From: Pomacea canaliculata | Lineage: Eukaryota > Mollusca > Gastropoda > Architaenioglossa > Ampullariidae | Length of the DNA stretch: 64,000 nucleotides | Assembly (NCBI RefSeq): GCF_003073045.1 | Contig: NC_037599.1 | Location: 25,706,695 to 25,770,694 of the forward strand | Reading direction: 5' to 3' | Part shown: piece after piece, positions 22,286 to 32,239 of the stretch | Layout: each line of letters starts with the position of its first letter | Numbering within the stretch: the stretch's first letter is position 1 | Program-made: the position numbers and the translations under genes | Notes under the pieces: model-generated | What the model was told of the DNA's origin: nothing | The model's database searches: none | The model's input: the letters and a program-made list of their open reading frames with translations, nothing else

Positions 22286-22776
22286 TAACACAGGACAGGT
22301 GATGAAGATAGCATGTCTGTGTCATTCCAGCTGCACACTTACATTGTTGCTTATCTTCTATGCTAATTGACGCTTGTTTTGTTTGTCAATATTAGTATAC
22401 TTATTGCAGTTGTTTATTTGCAATTTGTTATGTTTGCACGCTTATCTTTCAGTTATATATAAATTTCTTATTTCTTAATCCGCATGCTAGCCTCGGGCTT
22501 CAGATTACGGATTACCCTGACATCTTGCAATGCATCAACAAACGGAATTCAAATGAAGAGATAAATAAAGTTGACAGGCAAAACATTTAGCACAAGAAAG
22601 CACACAGACAAGGGCAGGTAACCTAGCAAATGTCACCAACTGAAAGCAATGTATGACCTCAGCCACCCAGCACTGCCAGCCTTCTCTAACAAGAAACTGA
22701 AAGGAGATATATATTTAGCTTTGACTATGTAGGTAGATAAAGTAGGTGAGGACAAGTGAAGACAAGGTTTCCCACT
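22286..22776. other. Single-copy DNA with CNE-like block
   Basis: The block 22340-22600 includes an octamer-like ATGCTAAT (22360-22367), TTATTTGCAATTTG and GATTACGGATTACC. AT-rich developmental-enhancer-like composition suggests conserved non-coding DNA, but this is only an impression. Confidence 0.35.
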
Positions 22777-23168
22777 GTATCAGCTACTTGACACTATGAC
22801 AGTGCTTTGTGATATCAGCTACTTGACACTATGACAGTGCTTTGTGATATCAGCTACTTGGCTGTGTGAGACAGTGTGTATCAGCTACTTGACACTATGA
22901 CAGTATCTTGTGATATCAGCTACTTGACACTATGACAGTGCTTTGTGATATCAGCTACTTGACTGTGTGACAGTGTTTTGTGATATCAGCTACTTGGCTG
23001 TGTGAGACAGTATCTTGTGATATCAGCTACTTGACTCTATGACAGTATCTTGTGATATCAGCTACTTGACTCTATGACAGTATCTTGTGATATCAGCTAC
23101 TTGACTGTGTGACAGTATTTTGTGATATCAGCTACTTGACTGTGTGACAGTATTTTGTGATATCACCT
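22777..23168. repeat. Minisatellite, 35-bp unit
   Basis: About 11 copies of a unit with GATATCAGCTACTTGACACT and ATGACAGT, varying in the CTATGACAG versus GTGTGACAG half. Confidence 0.96.
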
Positions 23169-23685
23169 ACTTGATTCTCTAAGACAGTGTCTTGTTGTAT
23201 ATTTAATAGTTTGACATTATACTTGTCGGTGCTTAATCTTTGCTTTCCTCGTTGTTTCCCTTTTCCTATTTCCTTCACATCCGACATAACTGCTTGCCCT
23301 CCAAAAGAATTTATCTTCATTCACTTGTTCTTCTTCTCTGATATGTCCTCCCTCCTTCACACACTGTGCCTCGCAGACTGTGTAGGTCTCGCCTTGCCCC
23401 AGTTGTGGTGGCCGCCATGCAATCAGCCAAGTGCCCCAATACAAAATCGATGATAAGGCCACAGACAAGTGCTCAGCAAGGCTCTCGTCTTTCCGCTCAG
23501 TGAGTACAGATGGCGACTCCAGCGCTGACTACTCAAGCTGCTCACTAAAGCGTAGAGACTCACATGCAAACACACTTGCATCCACCCACATCCAGACAAA
23601 GGAACAGACAGACACAAAGCCAACGAAACATAGATGTAGAGACAAACTGGAGAGATATTGTCAGGCGAGGATAGGCCTGCACACA
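23169..23685. other. Single-copy DNA, no gene recognised
   Basis: Pyrimidine-rich in its first half. Open frames show no known motif. Confidence 0.4.
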
Positions 23686-23830
23686 TACATACAAATACAC
23701 ATACACATGTATACATACATACACATGCCTACACACCTACATACACACATACATACATATACACATGCCTACACATACATACACACATACACACACATAC
23801 ACATATACGCGCACAGTGTGGACACACACT
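23686..23830. repeat. (ACAT)/(ACAC) microsatellite
   Basis: Irregular ACATACATACAC sequence. Confidence 0.93.
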
Positions 23831-24227
23831 CACACAGACTCAGTCATCTTGTAGCTACTAGAATGAGATCATCTGTGACAACTGTCAGTGTCCATGGTAA
23901 TGTATCATCGTCAGGCTCAATGTGACCAGAATGTTGCTCACAGGAAGTGAGGTGTGAAGCTGTGATTTTATAAAAGGCAGCTGGCCACAAACATTAACAA
24001 CTTTTGTCTTCCTTCTTCTTCTCTGAAGTCAGCAAAGATGTAACAGCGAGTAACAGTGTGTGACAGACATGTCAACCTCGCGGCCCTTGGTTAGTACACA
24101 TGCGGCCAGCACAAAGGACATCGTAGCGATTGGCAGAATCTGTTGTATAGGGCTTTGTAGACCTTCCTGAACATGTTTACAACTTCAGTTTGGTTGTACT
24201 TATTTGTGAAAAGTTATTTTCCTTCAC
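23831..24227. other. Single-copy DNA upstream of a LINE fragment
   Basis: Nothing recognised. The LINE reverse transcriptase homology begins at its right end. Confidence 0.4.
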
Positions 24228-25345
24228 GAAATCAACTATCGGAGAACATCGTGCTCGAATCTCTCCACGACCATCATACTCCATCTCAGTTGATGGAAGA
24301 CCGATCTGCAACCTACGCTTGGCAGACGACAGACCTGTTAGCAGACACTGACACAGACACTGACACTGACACAGACACTGACACAGGCACTGCCACAGAC
24401 ACTGACACTGACACTGACACAGACACTGACACTGACACTGACACAGACACTGACACAGGCACTGACACAGACACTGACACTGACACTGACAGACACTGAC
24501 ACTGACACTGACACAGACACTGACACAGACACTGACACTGACACAGACACTGACACAGACACTGACACTGACACTGACACAGACACTGACACAGACACTG
24601 ACACAGACACTGACACTGACACAGACACTGACACAGGCACTGACACTGACACTGACACTGACACTGACACAGACACTGACACTGACACAGACACTGACAC
24701 AGACACTGACACAGACACTGACACTGACACTGACACAGGCACTGACACAGGCACTGACACAGACACTGACACTGACAGACACTGACACAGACACTGACAC
24801 TGACACTGACACAGACACTGACTCAGACACTGACACTGACACAGACACTGACACAGACCTGCAAGACCTCACCCACAGACTGACAGACAGTTCACATTCA
24901 CATGGAATGGAGACTAGCACTGACAAGACCAAAGTTGTGTCAGTGGCAGTGACAAAGCAGAGATCTCTGTGAACGGCGGACAGGCTCCAACAGCTTCGAG
25001 TACTTGGGAGCCACCCTCTCCACGGACGCAGCTCCACCCAGATACCCACATCAGGATGGCGACAGCAACAGCGGCAATGGCTAGACTGGATAGGACTGGC
25101 ATAGCCATCAGATAAGGTGACTACAAGTACAAGCTGTACAAGCCTGGTAGTGTCCGTCCTGCTCTACGGATGTGACACGTGACTCTGCTCGCCGAGACGG
25201 ACAGGAGGATCCAGACTTTGGAGACCAAGTGGCTGAGGAGGCTGCTCCGGATCTCATACAGAGAACACACAACCAACGACTTTGTACGATACAAGATGGC
25301 CGCACTCGTAGGACACGAGGAACCTCGACTTTCAACAGAGCTGGG
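24228..25345 (+). pseudogene. LINE reverse transcriptase fragment, split by a hexanucleotide expansion
   Basis: Remnant of a non-LTR retrotransposon ORF2. In shifting frames one can read LSENIVLESLHDHHT, then SVDGRPICNLRLADD (the ADD catalytic motif of the RT palm; GAC-GAC at 24325-24330). After the repeat array come DLQDLTHRLTD (from 24856), STDKTKVVS, the VVSVLLYGCDT thumb motif (near 25160) and RRIQTLETKWLRRLLRISYR. The known family order palm, connection, YGCETW-type motif and RRLLRISY is preserved. The (GACACT/GACACA)n array at 24342-24862 sits between the ADD motif and DLQDLT, adding about 500 bp full of TGA codons in the RT frame. Several other frameshifts exist. It ends near 25345 without a 3' tail, so it is a dead, truncated copy. 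The clade is not assigned. Confidence 0.85.
24342..24862. repeat. Hexanucleotide/dodecamer array (GACACT)(GACACA)
   Basis: About 85 hexamers mixing GACACT, GACACA and rare GGCACT, expanded within the LINE reverse transcriptase remnant. The 290- and 144-codon minus-strand frames made of Ser/Val/Cys are artefacts of it. Confidence 0.98.
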
Positions 25346-26203
25346 TGCCGGCTCAGTGCAGCTGGGTGGTTGACGTCACATTGTGAGTGGAGAGCTCCGC
25401 TGAGCTTCACGCGCCTCCACACACCTCATGTTGCAGTGTTTGTCTTGTCCACTGCCAGGCGATGTTTTATTGATCAAACGTCCAAGTGACAGACGACGCC
25501 TTACAATTTACACAAAGAAGTCATCGCCATTGGCTGAGAAGACAGCGAGCAGTGAACACAAGCTTTACAAAGTCATCGTCAACAAATGAATGACTAGTTT
25601 ACTCAGGTGAGTACTTAAGGTCTACACTGTGGTGAGTAGCTTTCACTAGCTATTAAACGTTATGGTGGCAGACTAGTCATAACTATATATATATAAAACT
25701 CTACATATATATAACTCTCTATATATATATAACTCTCTATATATAACTATATATATAACTTGTCAATAGGAATGTCAAGGTCTAACTACCAACCCCTGAA
25801 CTAACCGCTGTGAGCAGACGTGCAAACGAAAGGTGTCATGCAAATGTACGTCCAAGCTACAGTGCAAAGCTACATTCCAGAGGAACAGGACAAAGAAGTT
25901 TCCAGAAGAAACGTGCAGACACAAAGAAGTTGTATATTGTCCTAATTATGTCATTTAAAGACCAACCTGAATGGCTTGTGGGATTTTTTTAGATATTAGT
26001 AGATACAGGCGATATAAACCTACATTTCAGCCTCCAAAAGCCAGCCGTTAGCAATGTCCGTGATTTGCACCTGGGATCAACGAGCGCTGTGGTGTGTCCC
26101 GCCAGTGAACCACTCACAACATTGCCTGGTGTGGTGTTGGCGGCAAGCAGTGTTGTCATACCTGAAGACTCGTCCTGCCAAGTTATTCACAATTCAAAAC
26201 TCA
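25346..26203. other. Single-copy DNA with a TA-rich patch
   Basis: (TATATA)ACTCTC repeats occupy 25686-25762. No gene is recognised. The segment separates two unrelated LINE fragments. Confidence 0.5.
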
Positions 26204-26760
26204 CTGAACCTTTTGTAATGAAGACCGGCGTAAGACAGCGGATGACATCAAAAGCCGCATCAACAAGGCCAGGCAAGCTTTCAACAGCCTACGCCCACCT
26301 GCAACTCCCGAGCATTGTCCTTCAGCCGTAAGACCCGCAGCTTCGACACCAATGTAAAGGCAGTCGTACTGTATGGTTCTGACACCTGGACACCACAAAC
26401 ACCATCAACAACAAGCTCCAGACCTTTATCAACCGATGCCTACACCATATTCTGGGAATAAGATGGCCTGAAAAGATCTCCAACAGCAGCCTGTGGACAA
26501 GAACCAACCAGAAGGCCCCTGTGGTGACAGGACATCAAAAAGCACAAATAAGGCTGGGTAGGACACACCCTGCACAAACCAGCTGACACCATGGCCAGGC
26601 AGGCACTTGACTGGAACCCTCGTGGGAAGTGGAGAGTTGGGAGACCGAGGCAAACTTGGAAAAGAAGAGTAAAGAGCGAGACAAAGGACGTGGGAACCAC
26701 CTGGACCCAACTGTAGGGGGCTGCCCTATACCGGGTCCGCTGGCGCCCTTATACTCCTAG
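26204..26760 (+). pseudogene. LINE ORF2 C-terminal fragment, second family
   Basis: In three shifting frames the conserved C-terminal region of a different non-LTR retrotransposon can be read: DDIKSRINKARQAFNSLRP (near 26240-26300), KAVVLYGSDTW (26355-26390), INNKLQTFINRCLHHILGIR (26405-26465), WPEKISNSSLW, a degraded VGHTLHKPADTMARQALDW and WNPRGKWRVGRPRQTWKRR (26613-26670). The YGSETW-type motif here reads YGSDTW. At least two frameshifts make it inactive. The sequence differs from the LINE at 24228, so two LINE lineages have lodged within 2 kb. The 5' part is absent and the 3' end is near 26760. Confidence 0.85.
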
Positions 26761-27159
26761 AGGAGTAACAAGGAATAAACTAAAGGTGGGTCTTTAACTT
26801 ATTTCTTAAAACTTTCAACCAGTGTTATGTTGTTAAACTTTTAAAAAGGACTTGTCTGCTAGTTTTAATAATATGGTTGATCTTATTTCACAGAATCGTC
26901 CACTGTTTATTTGCAACTGACATCCTCTTCTTCATTGTGCACTGTTGAAAATTCACTTGGTGAGTACACACGCACACGCACATCACAGATATATGTGTGT
27001 ATGTGTATGTATGTGTATGTATGTGTATGTATGTGTGTTCTAGGGCAGTATCATCATATGTGTGTATGTGTATTCTTTATAGCTTGGTGATTTAGTACAC
27101 GCATTAACATCCTGCGCATAATGATGACAGTTTACCTTTCTGTGATTGCATTGAAAGAT
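26761..27159. other. Single-copy DNA with a TGTA-type microsatellite
   Basis: (TGTATG)n-like sequence at 26987-27035. No coding region is recognised. Confidence 0.45.
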
Positions 27160-27470
27160 GTCACAGTGGAAGGACCCAAGGAACCTCTACTATCAACAGT
27201 CAAGTGACGACAGCTGGTCTGTGGTCACGTGACCCAGCACGACACCCTGTCGAAGACTGTCCTTCAAGGCACCCTGGTAGTGGACGCCGCGGTGATCAGA
27301 GGAGGAACTGACTGACGAAGGTCTGAGACTGGACAGGTCGTCCTGTACAGGACCTGCTGACTACCGCCCACAATAGACAAGATGGCGGCCTGTCAGCTGC
27401 TAGTCTATCACGTGATCCCCCCAACCACAGGTGGCGGTCAAGGGACGACTGACTGAAAGAATAAACGATT
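27160..27470 (+). pseudogene. LINE ORF2 extreme C-terminal fragment
   Basis: Resembles the part of a LINE ORF just downstream of the first LINE fragment's end: GPKEPLLSTVK (27170-27200), then a degraded W-HVTRHD-like stretch, LQGTLVVDAA and DWTGRPVQDLLTTAHNR in other frames. The stop-rich reading and frameshifts show decay. It shares the EPLLST segment with the end of the copy at 24228-25345 but differs in sequence there, so it is a separate insertion. An AATAAA at 27459-27464 may be the retrotransposon polyadenylation signal. Confidence 0.7.
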
Positions 27471-28017
27471 CATCAAAGCAAAATTTCTTCTGACCCTGAC
27501 CCGGTGCTTAGAGCTGACCTCGCTGATGACTGACTTTAGCGACGATCGCTGGCCGGTGCTCCACTCTCACGTGACGTGTGTCTGAGACAGAAACGGCGCG
27601 AGGCTGAGGCCAGAGACAGAGACAGGCCTCTACCTTCATCTCCTATTGTATCGTCACACCTAGTAATGTCAGGCCACCCTTGCAAGTAAGCCAACAGACG
27701 CACACAGACGCATAGTCGGCCACAGACACGCAGTGGCACGCACACAAACACACACACACGCATGGTCACACGCACACACGCAACAGTACACAATGACACA
27801 CAGTCACATGTAGAGTGTGGCATCAATGTCCGCCTGTCGTCTGTCACACACAGTCACATGTTTTCCCCTGAATGGCGATGACATGTCTGCGGGAACGATG
27901 CAGTGACTTCCCTTTGTGATGCGAGTTGCTGCTCTTGCCGGAACTGTCTTAATGATGCATAGAAACTGTGTTTGTTCGCCTCAAACATTGTGCTTCCACA
28001 CCCAGTCCCTCTCTCCC
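27471..28017. other. Single-copy DNA with a CA-rich patch
   Basis: CACACG/CACACA-rich sequence at about 27697-27800. No gene is recognised. Confidence 0.45.
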
Positions 28018-28243
28018 ACACAAAGAGACAGAGACAGAGACAGAGACAGAAGTATATGTCGGCTTACAGACGCGACTAAAATGATTTTAGAGAAGACAGA
28101 CACCATACAATGGTTAGAGTAAGATACACGTACACACACACAAACACACAAACACACACATAGACACGTAGACACACACAGAAACACACAAACACACAAA
28201 CACACACAAACACACGCACACACTCACACACGTACAAAGACAC
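28018..28243. repeat. GACAGA and CACA microsatellites
   Basis: (GACAGA)n at 28025-28050 and irregular (CA)n at 28131-28235. Confidence 0.9.
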
Positions 28244-28379
28244 GTGATACTAAAGAAAGATACACAAAGGTAGCGGAGCCGGAGAGTCAGGAGGTGTCGC
28301 TGTCTGTACTCACAGGTGTCAGCGCTGTTCTTGCGGGGCGACACACAGCTGGCGCTGACCTCACATAAAACTGACGTCT

Positions 28380-28662
28380 GTACAGGGGCAGTCACTCTGG
28401 GTGCTCACCACTATACAGGGGCAGTCACTCTGTGTGCTCACCACACCTGTACAGGGGCAGTCACTCTGTGTGCTCACCACTATACAGGGGCAGTCACTCT
28501 GTGTGCTCACCACTATACAGGGGCAGTCACTCTGTGTGCTCACCACTATACAGGGGCAGTCACTCTGTGTGCTCACCACTATACAGGGGCAGTCACTCTG
28601 GGTGCTCACCACTATACAGGGGCAGTCACTCTGTGTGCTCACCACACCTGTACAAGGGAAGT
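28380..28662. repeat. Minisatellite, 33-bp unit (36-bp variant)
   Basis: Eight copies of a unit with ACAGGGGCAGTCACTCTGTG and TGCTCACCACTAT; two copies have CACCTGT in place of TAT. Both lengths are divisible by three, so frames of 92-126 codons stay open in several phases. Confidence 0.97.
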
Positions 28663-29070
28663 CACTCAGCGCCATTCCACTCGCAGCTAAAGAGGGAGGG
28701 GGTGTTGTAGGGGGTGTGGGGGGAGCTTTAAAGGGAAAATCGTGTAACGTTGTTGTGGTCGATACGAGCTACGGCTTGTGACGTGTCTGGGCTAGCCGTA
28801 TAGTCACGTCTCTCAGTTAGTGTACCGACTGGGCTGGCCTCAGAATCACTTAGAGACTCGCCATCACCACGCTTCACATCTGCTGTGGTCCTGCCACGTC
28901 ACTTGACACAACAACTAATACACCGTTCTGTTCTACGCATGTGAAACGACGAATAATAGACTTTCTACGCAGGTGAAATGCAGGCGATCAAATGTCACAT
29001 CAGTGAATATCAGTGAAGACATGCAAGCTGTCAGCAGTCGGACGTGTCTCTTCTTCCAAAACCTTAACAC
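28663..29070. other. Single-copy DNA, no gene recognised
   Basis: Nothing recognisable beyond short open frames that run into the neighbouring arrays. Confidence 0.4.
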
Positions 29071-29335
29071 GAGCCATGTATCACACATGTGTCACGAGCC
29101 ATGTATCACACGTGTGTCACGAGCCATGTATCACGCGTGTGTCACGAGCCATGTATCACACGTGTGTCACGAAGCCATGTATCACACGTGTCACGAGCCA
29201 TGTATCACACGTGTGTCACGAGCCATGTATCACACATGTGTCACGAGCCATTATCACACGTGTGTCACGTCATGTATCACACATGTGTCACGAGCCATGT
29301 ATCACACGTGTGTCACAAGCCATGTATCACACGTG
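29071..29335. repeat. Minisatellite, 25-bp unit
   Basis: About eleven copies of GAGCCATGTATCACACGTGT plus GTCAC, with occasional one- or two-base indels. Confidence 0.95.
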
Positions 29336-29439
29336 TCTAGAATATTTGACACAGCCGCAATCTGATGTAATTCATGACTAGGAACGTTGTCAGCAGTCAC
29401 AGGTTTATGTACTCATGGTATACAGCGTCACGCTGGACA

Positions 29440-29527
29440 TCCACAGTACACACTGATGACGTCAAAGTCACGCCTGTATTTTGTCATTATCAGTACACAC
29501 TGATGACGTCAAAGTCACGCCTGTATT
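29440..29527. repeat. 42-bp tandem duplication with CRE palindromes
   Basis: Two copies of CAGTACACACTGATGACGTC plus AAAGTCACGCCTGTATT. Each carries TGACGTCA, the CREB/ATF consensus palindrome. Confidence 0.9.
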
Positions 29528-29810
29528 GTCCGACTATGACGTGGGCGATGAGACACAGAAGGTCGTGCGCCAATCACATAACAAGTGATGGAGGCGTTCA
29601 TTGATGTTCATTGTCGTATCGTGTGTTCATTGATGTTCATCGCCGCACCTCCTGTCGTATCGTGGGTGTTCAGTAAGCTCAACATCCGAGTCAGCGCATT
29701 TATGAGTAGTTCCTTCTTGGCTGTTGTGGTGCTGGTGACGTTCACAGTGTTGGGAAACATCTAGAAAGCGTTTGTTTCAAGTCCTCTTACAACAACATGG
29801 AATTTGTATT
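29528..29810. other. Single-copy DNA, no gene recognised
   Basis: Contains a diverged duplication around TTCATTGATGTTCAT (29598-29645). Nothing else is recognised. Confidence 0.4.
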
Positions 29811-29891
29811 TGGTCACGTGACAGGGTTGGCCACGTGACAGGGTTGTACAAGTTACAGGGTTGGCCACGTGACAGGGTTGGCCACGTGACA
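29811..29891. repeat. Minisatellite, ~17-bp unit with E-box palindromes
   Basis: Four to five copies of GGCCACGTGACAGGGTT, each containing CACGTG; one copy is degraded to TACAAGTTACAGGGTT. Confidence 0.9.
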
Positions 29892-30005
29892 ACGGCAGAC
29901 AGCTGTGGATGCGGTTCGTAAGGAAGCGTGCGTACAGCGGTCTGCTCTGACCTCGAATAACAAAAGAAGGAAACGAACGTCACAGAGGTAGGACTGACGA
30001 TGTGA

Positions 30006-30141
30006 GGATCAGACGATGAGAGCGATGAGCAGGAAAGGAGTTTCCAGGACGAAGATGTGGCTACAAGAACATTCCAGAAAAAGATTGAGTTAAAAGTTCC
30101 GAGAGAGTGGACAGACGACGTGGCCAAGGGTGACGTGCCTG
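30006..30141 (+). CDS. Possible single exon of an unknown acidic protein
   Basis: Directly after a TGA at 30003 an open frame of 45 codons runs to a near-perfect splice donor (CCTG|GTGAGT, GT at 30142-30143). If unspliced, the frame continues to TAG at 30195-30197. The residues are acidic, then mixed: SDDESDEQE, then RTFQKKIELKVPREWTDDVA. This reads like protein rather than shuffled sequence. There is no ATG in frame and the upstream acceptor (…GATGTGAG) lacks a polypyrimidine tract. I recognise no family; a transposon-derived exon is equally possible. Confidence 0.22.
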
Positions 30142-31136
30142 GTGAGTCTGCTGCTGACGTCACCTCTCGCAAACGCACGAGAAAAGCCGTCAGCTAGCCT
30201 TATGATCAATAGCCACACTGTGACGGACAAGTGTTTTGCGAGAGGTCTTTGTGACGAGGCTACCGTGGATGCAAGTCCGTAATCTGTAATAATCGGTTTT
30301 TCGATTACTTCCCCTTCTGTCAGGCGATACAGTGTGACACTAGAGGGTGTTCTTTTTCAGCATCCGGGCTATTTCCCGGGACGCCGTTTGGACAGGTGCC
30401 CTGCCGGCTTATTTTCTCACCGGCCTTTGCTTTTTGGGTAGAGGGGAGGATGGGGTGGTTGGGTGGGGGGAAGATTTTTCCGCAATTATTTCAAGGGGGT
30501 GGGGGGGGGGGGGGGGGCGGGGGGGCGACTCCGTCAGCTTTTGGCTGCCAGCGTCCAGCATAAGCGCGGTCGTGACGTAAAGCGTCACGTGACCAGGGGC
30601 CCATCGATTCCCTTGTCTCCCAGAAACCATGACCTCTCTTTCTTCTGGAAGTCTCTCCGGATGCAGGTGGGCAGCAGCCAATCAAACTTGTTCTTCAGCC
30701 ATTCGGTGCGGAACTGTCGGCGCGTGCCGTGACGTAGGTTGAGGGAAATATGGCCGCGGCGGGCGCGTGCCGAAGATGGCGGCATCCGGAGGCCCGGGGG
30801 CCATCGTTAGCCCAGGTGCACCGTCGCCATCGACCCCCCCGCCTTCAGGGGCCGTCTCCACGGTGACGTCTGCACGCACTCACTCGCCGCGAGGTGCAGG
30901 GGGCGTCTCCCACGCTAGTTCTGTGGCCAAAGCTCCCCCAGCCTCGTGTCTTGACGGCCCACAGTCGGCCCACAGTCGGCCCACACATGAACAGCAAATA
31001 CATCTGCCATGACTAAAGCTAGTATCCATAGCAATGATGTACACAATCCTACATTCACCGCTGTATCCGCCTTCCACTTAAAATAAAATATTAAAACTAC
31101 AAGCTAAGAACAGACCTCTGACGGAATCAGCTTTGA
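30142..31136. other. Single-copy DNA with poly(G) and a GC-rich promoter-like patch
   Basis: A G-run of about 30 bases lies at 30496-30526. The segment 30710-30930 is GC- and CpG-rich and is described separately. Elsewhere no gene is recognised. Confidence 0.45.
30710..30930 (+). promoter_or_regulatory. Candidate CpG-rich promoter with YY1-like motif
   Basis: GC- and CpG-rich sequence containing GTGACGTAGG (CRE-like, 30729-30738), ATGGCCGCGGCGG and CCGAAGATGGCGGCATCC (30769-30786). The AAGATGGCGGC word is the YY1 consensus that commonly sits just downstream of transcription starts of TATA-less genes. An 81-codon plus-strand frame from about 30767 (MPKMAASGGPGAI...) could be a 5' exon but is low-complexity Pro/Ser/Ala. 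Direction is inferred from the YY1 orientation only. Confidence 0.3.
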
Positions 31137-31251
31137 CAGAAATAACTCTCTGGTTGATTGGCTTTAGTGTTTGTCAGAAATAACTCTCTGGTTGATTGGC
31201 TTTAGTGTTTGTCAGAAATAACTCTCTGGTTGATTGGCTTTAGTGTTTGTC
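31137..31251. repeat. Minisatellite, 38-bp unit
   Basis: Three near-identical copies of CTCTCTGGTTGATTGGCTTT plus AGTGTTTGTCAGAAATAA. Each contains ATTGG, an inverted CCAAT word. Confidence 0.95.
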
Positions 31252-31366
31252 AATCGTAAATCACTCGAGCCACAACCTTATCAAATTATCTTGAAATGAC
31301 AATTAGCTTGTTGACTGCCTTTCAAAAGTGACCACTGACAACACGCGAGAGACCCAAACATTCCGT

Positions 31367-32010
31367 GACTGTGTTACACTAAAGTACACAGAGCTTAGTG
31401 TATAAGACTCCATGACTATGTTACACTAAAGTACACAGAGTTTAGTGCATAAGATTCCATGTTACACTAAAGTACAGAGCTTAGTGTGTAAGACTCCATG
31501 AGTATGTTACACTAAAGTACACAGAGTTTAGTGTATAAGATTCCATGTTACACTAAAGTACACAGCTGAGTGTTTCAGCAGTCAGGTACATATCTGTCCA
31601 CATACTATGTTACACTAAAGTACACAGAGCTTAGTGTATAAGATTCCATGTTACACTAAAGTACACAGCTGTGTGTAAGACTCCATGACTATGCTACACT
31701 AAAGTACACAGCTGAGTGTTTCAGCAGTCAGGTACATATCTGTCCACATACTATGTTACACTAAAGTACACAGAGCTTAGTGTATAAGATTCCATGTTAC
31801 ACTAAAGTACACAGCTGTGTGTAAGACTCCATGACTATGCTACACTAAAGTACACAGCTGAGTGTTTCAGCAGTCAGGTACATATCTGTCCACATACTAT
31901 GTTACACTAAAGTACACAGAGCTTAGTGCATAAGATTCCATGTTACACTAAAGTACACACAGTATAGTGTATAAGATTCCATGCTACACTAAAGTACACA
32001 CTGAGTGCTC
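31367..32010. repeat. Compound minisatellite with ~40-bp unit and higher-order period
   Basis: Many copies of GTTACACTAAAGTACACAGA and GCTTAGTGTATAAGATTCCA. From about 31550 a longer composite unit of roughly 145 bp, including GTTTCAGCAGTCAGGTACAT, is itself repeated three times. Confidence 0.93.
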
Positions 32011-32239
32011 CAGCAGTCACCTACATCCCTGTCCACATCCCGATGCCTTGTCCTGTCTGTCTGCTTTGTTTCCCCCTCCCCTAGTCTCCCCGGAGTCTGG
32101 AGACAAGCAGGCAGTCATCGCCTCCCCATAGCGATTTATTGATTTCTTCATCAGTCCTCGAGGCTGCAGTGCAAAGTCACAGCGCAGCTAATGAGGCTAC
32201 TTGGCGAGATGCACGTGCGGCTGGGCGAGGTGCGGGTCG
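32011..32239. other. Single-copy CNE-like block
   Basis: The part 32110-32230 (CATAGCGATTTATTGATTTC, GCAGCTAATGAGGC) is AT/GC-balanced with TTTATTG and CTAATGA homeodomain-like sites. A conserved non-coding element is possible but not shown. Confidence 0.3.

Noticed and set aside
24177..25049. 290-codon Ser/Val/Cys frame on the minus strand
   Set aside because: Antisense of the GACACT/GACACA array and of a LINE fragment that is coding on the other strand.
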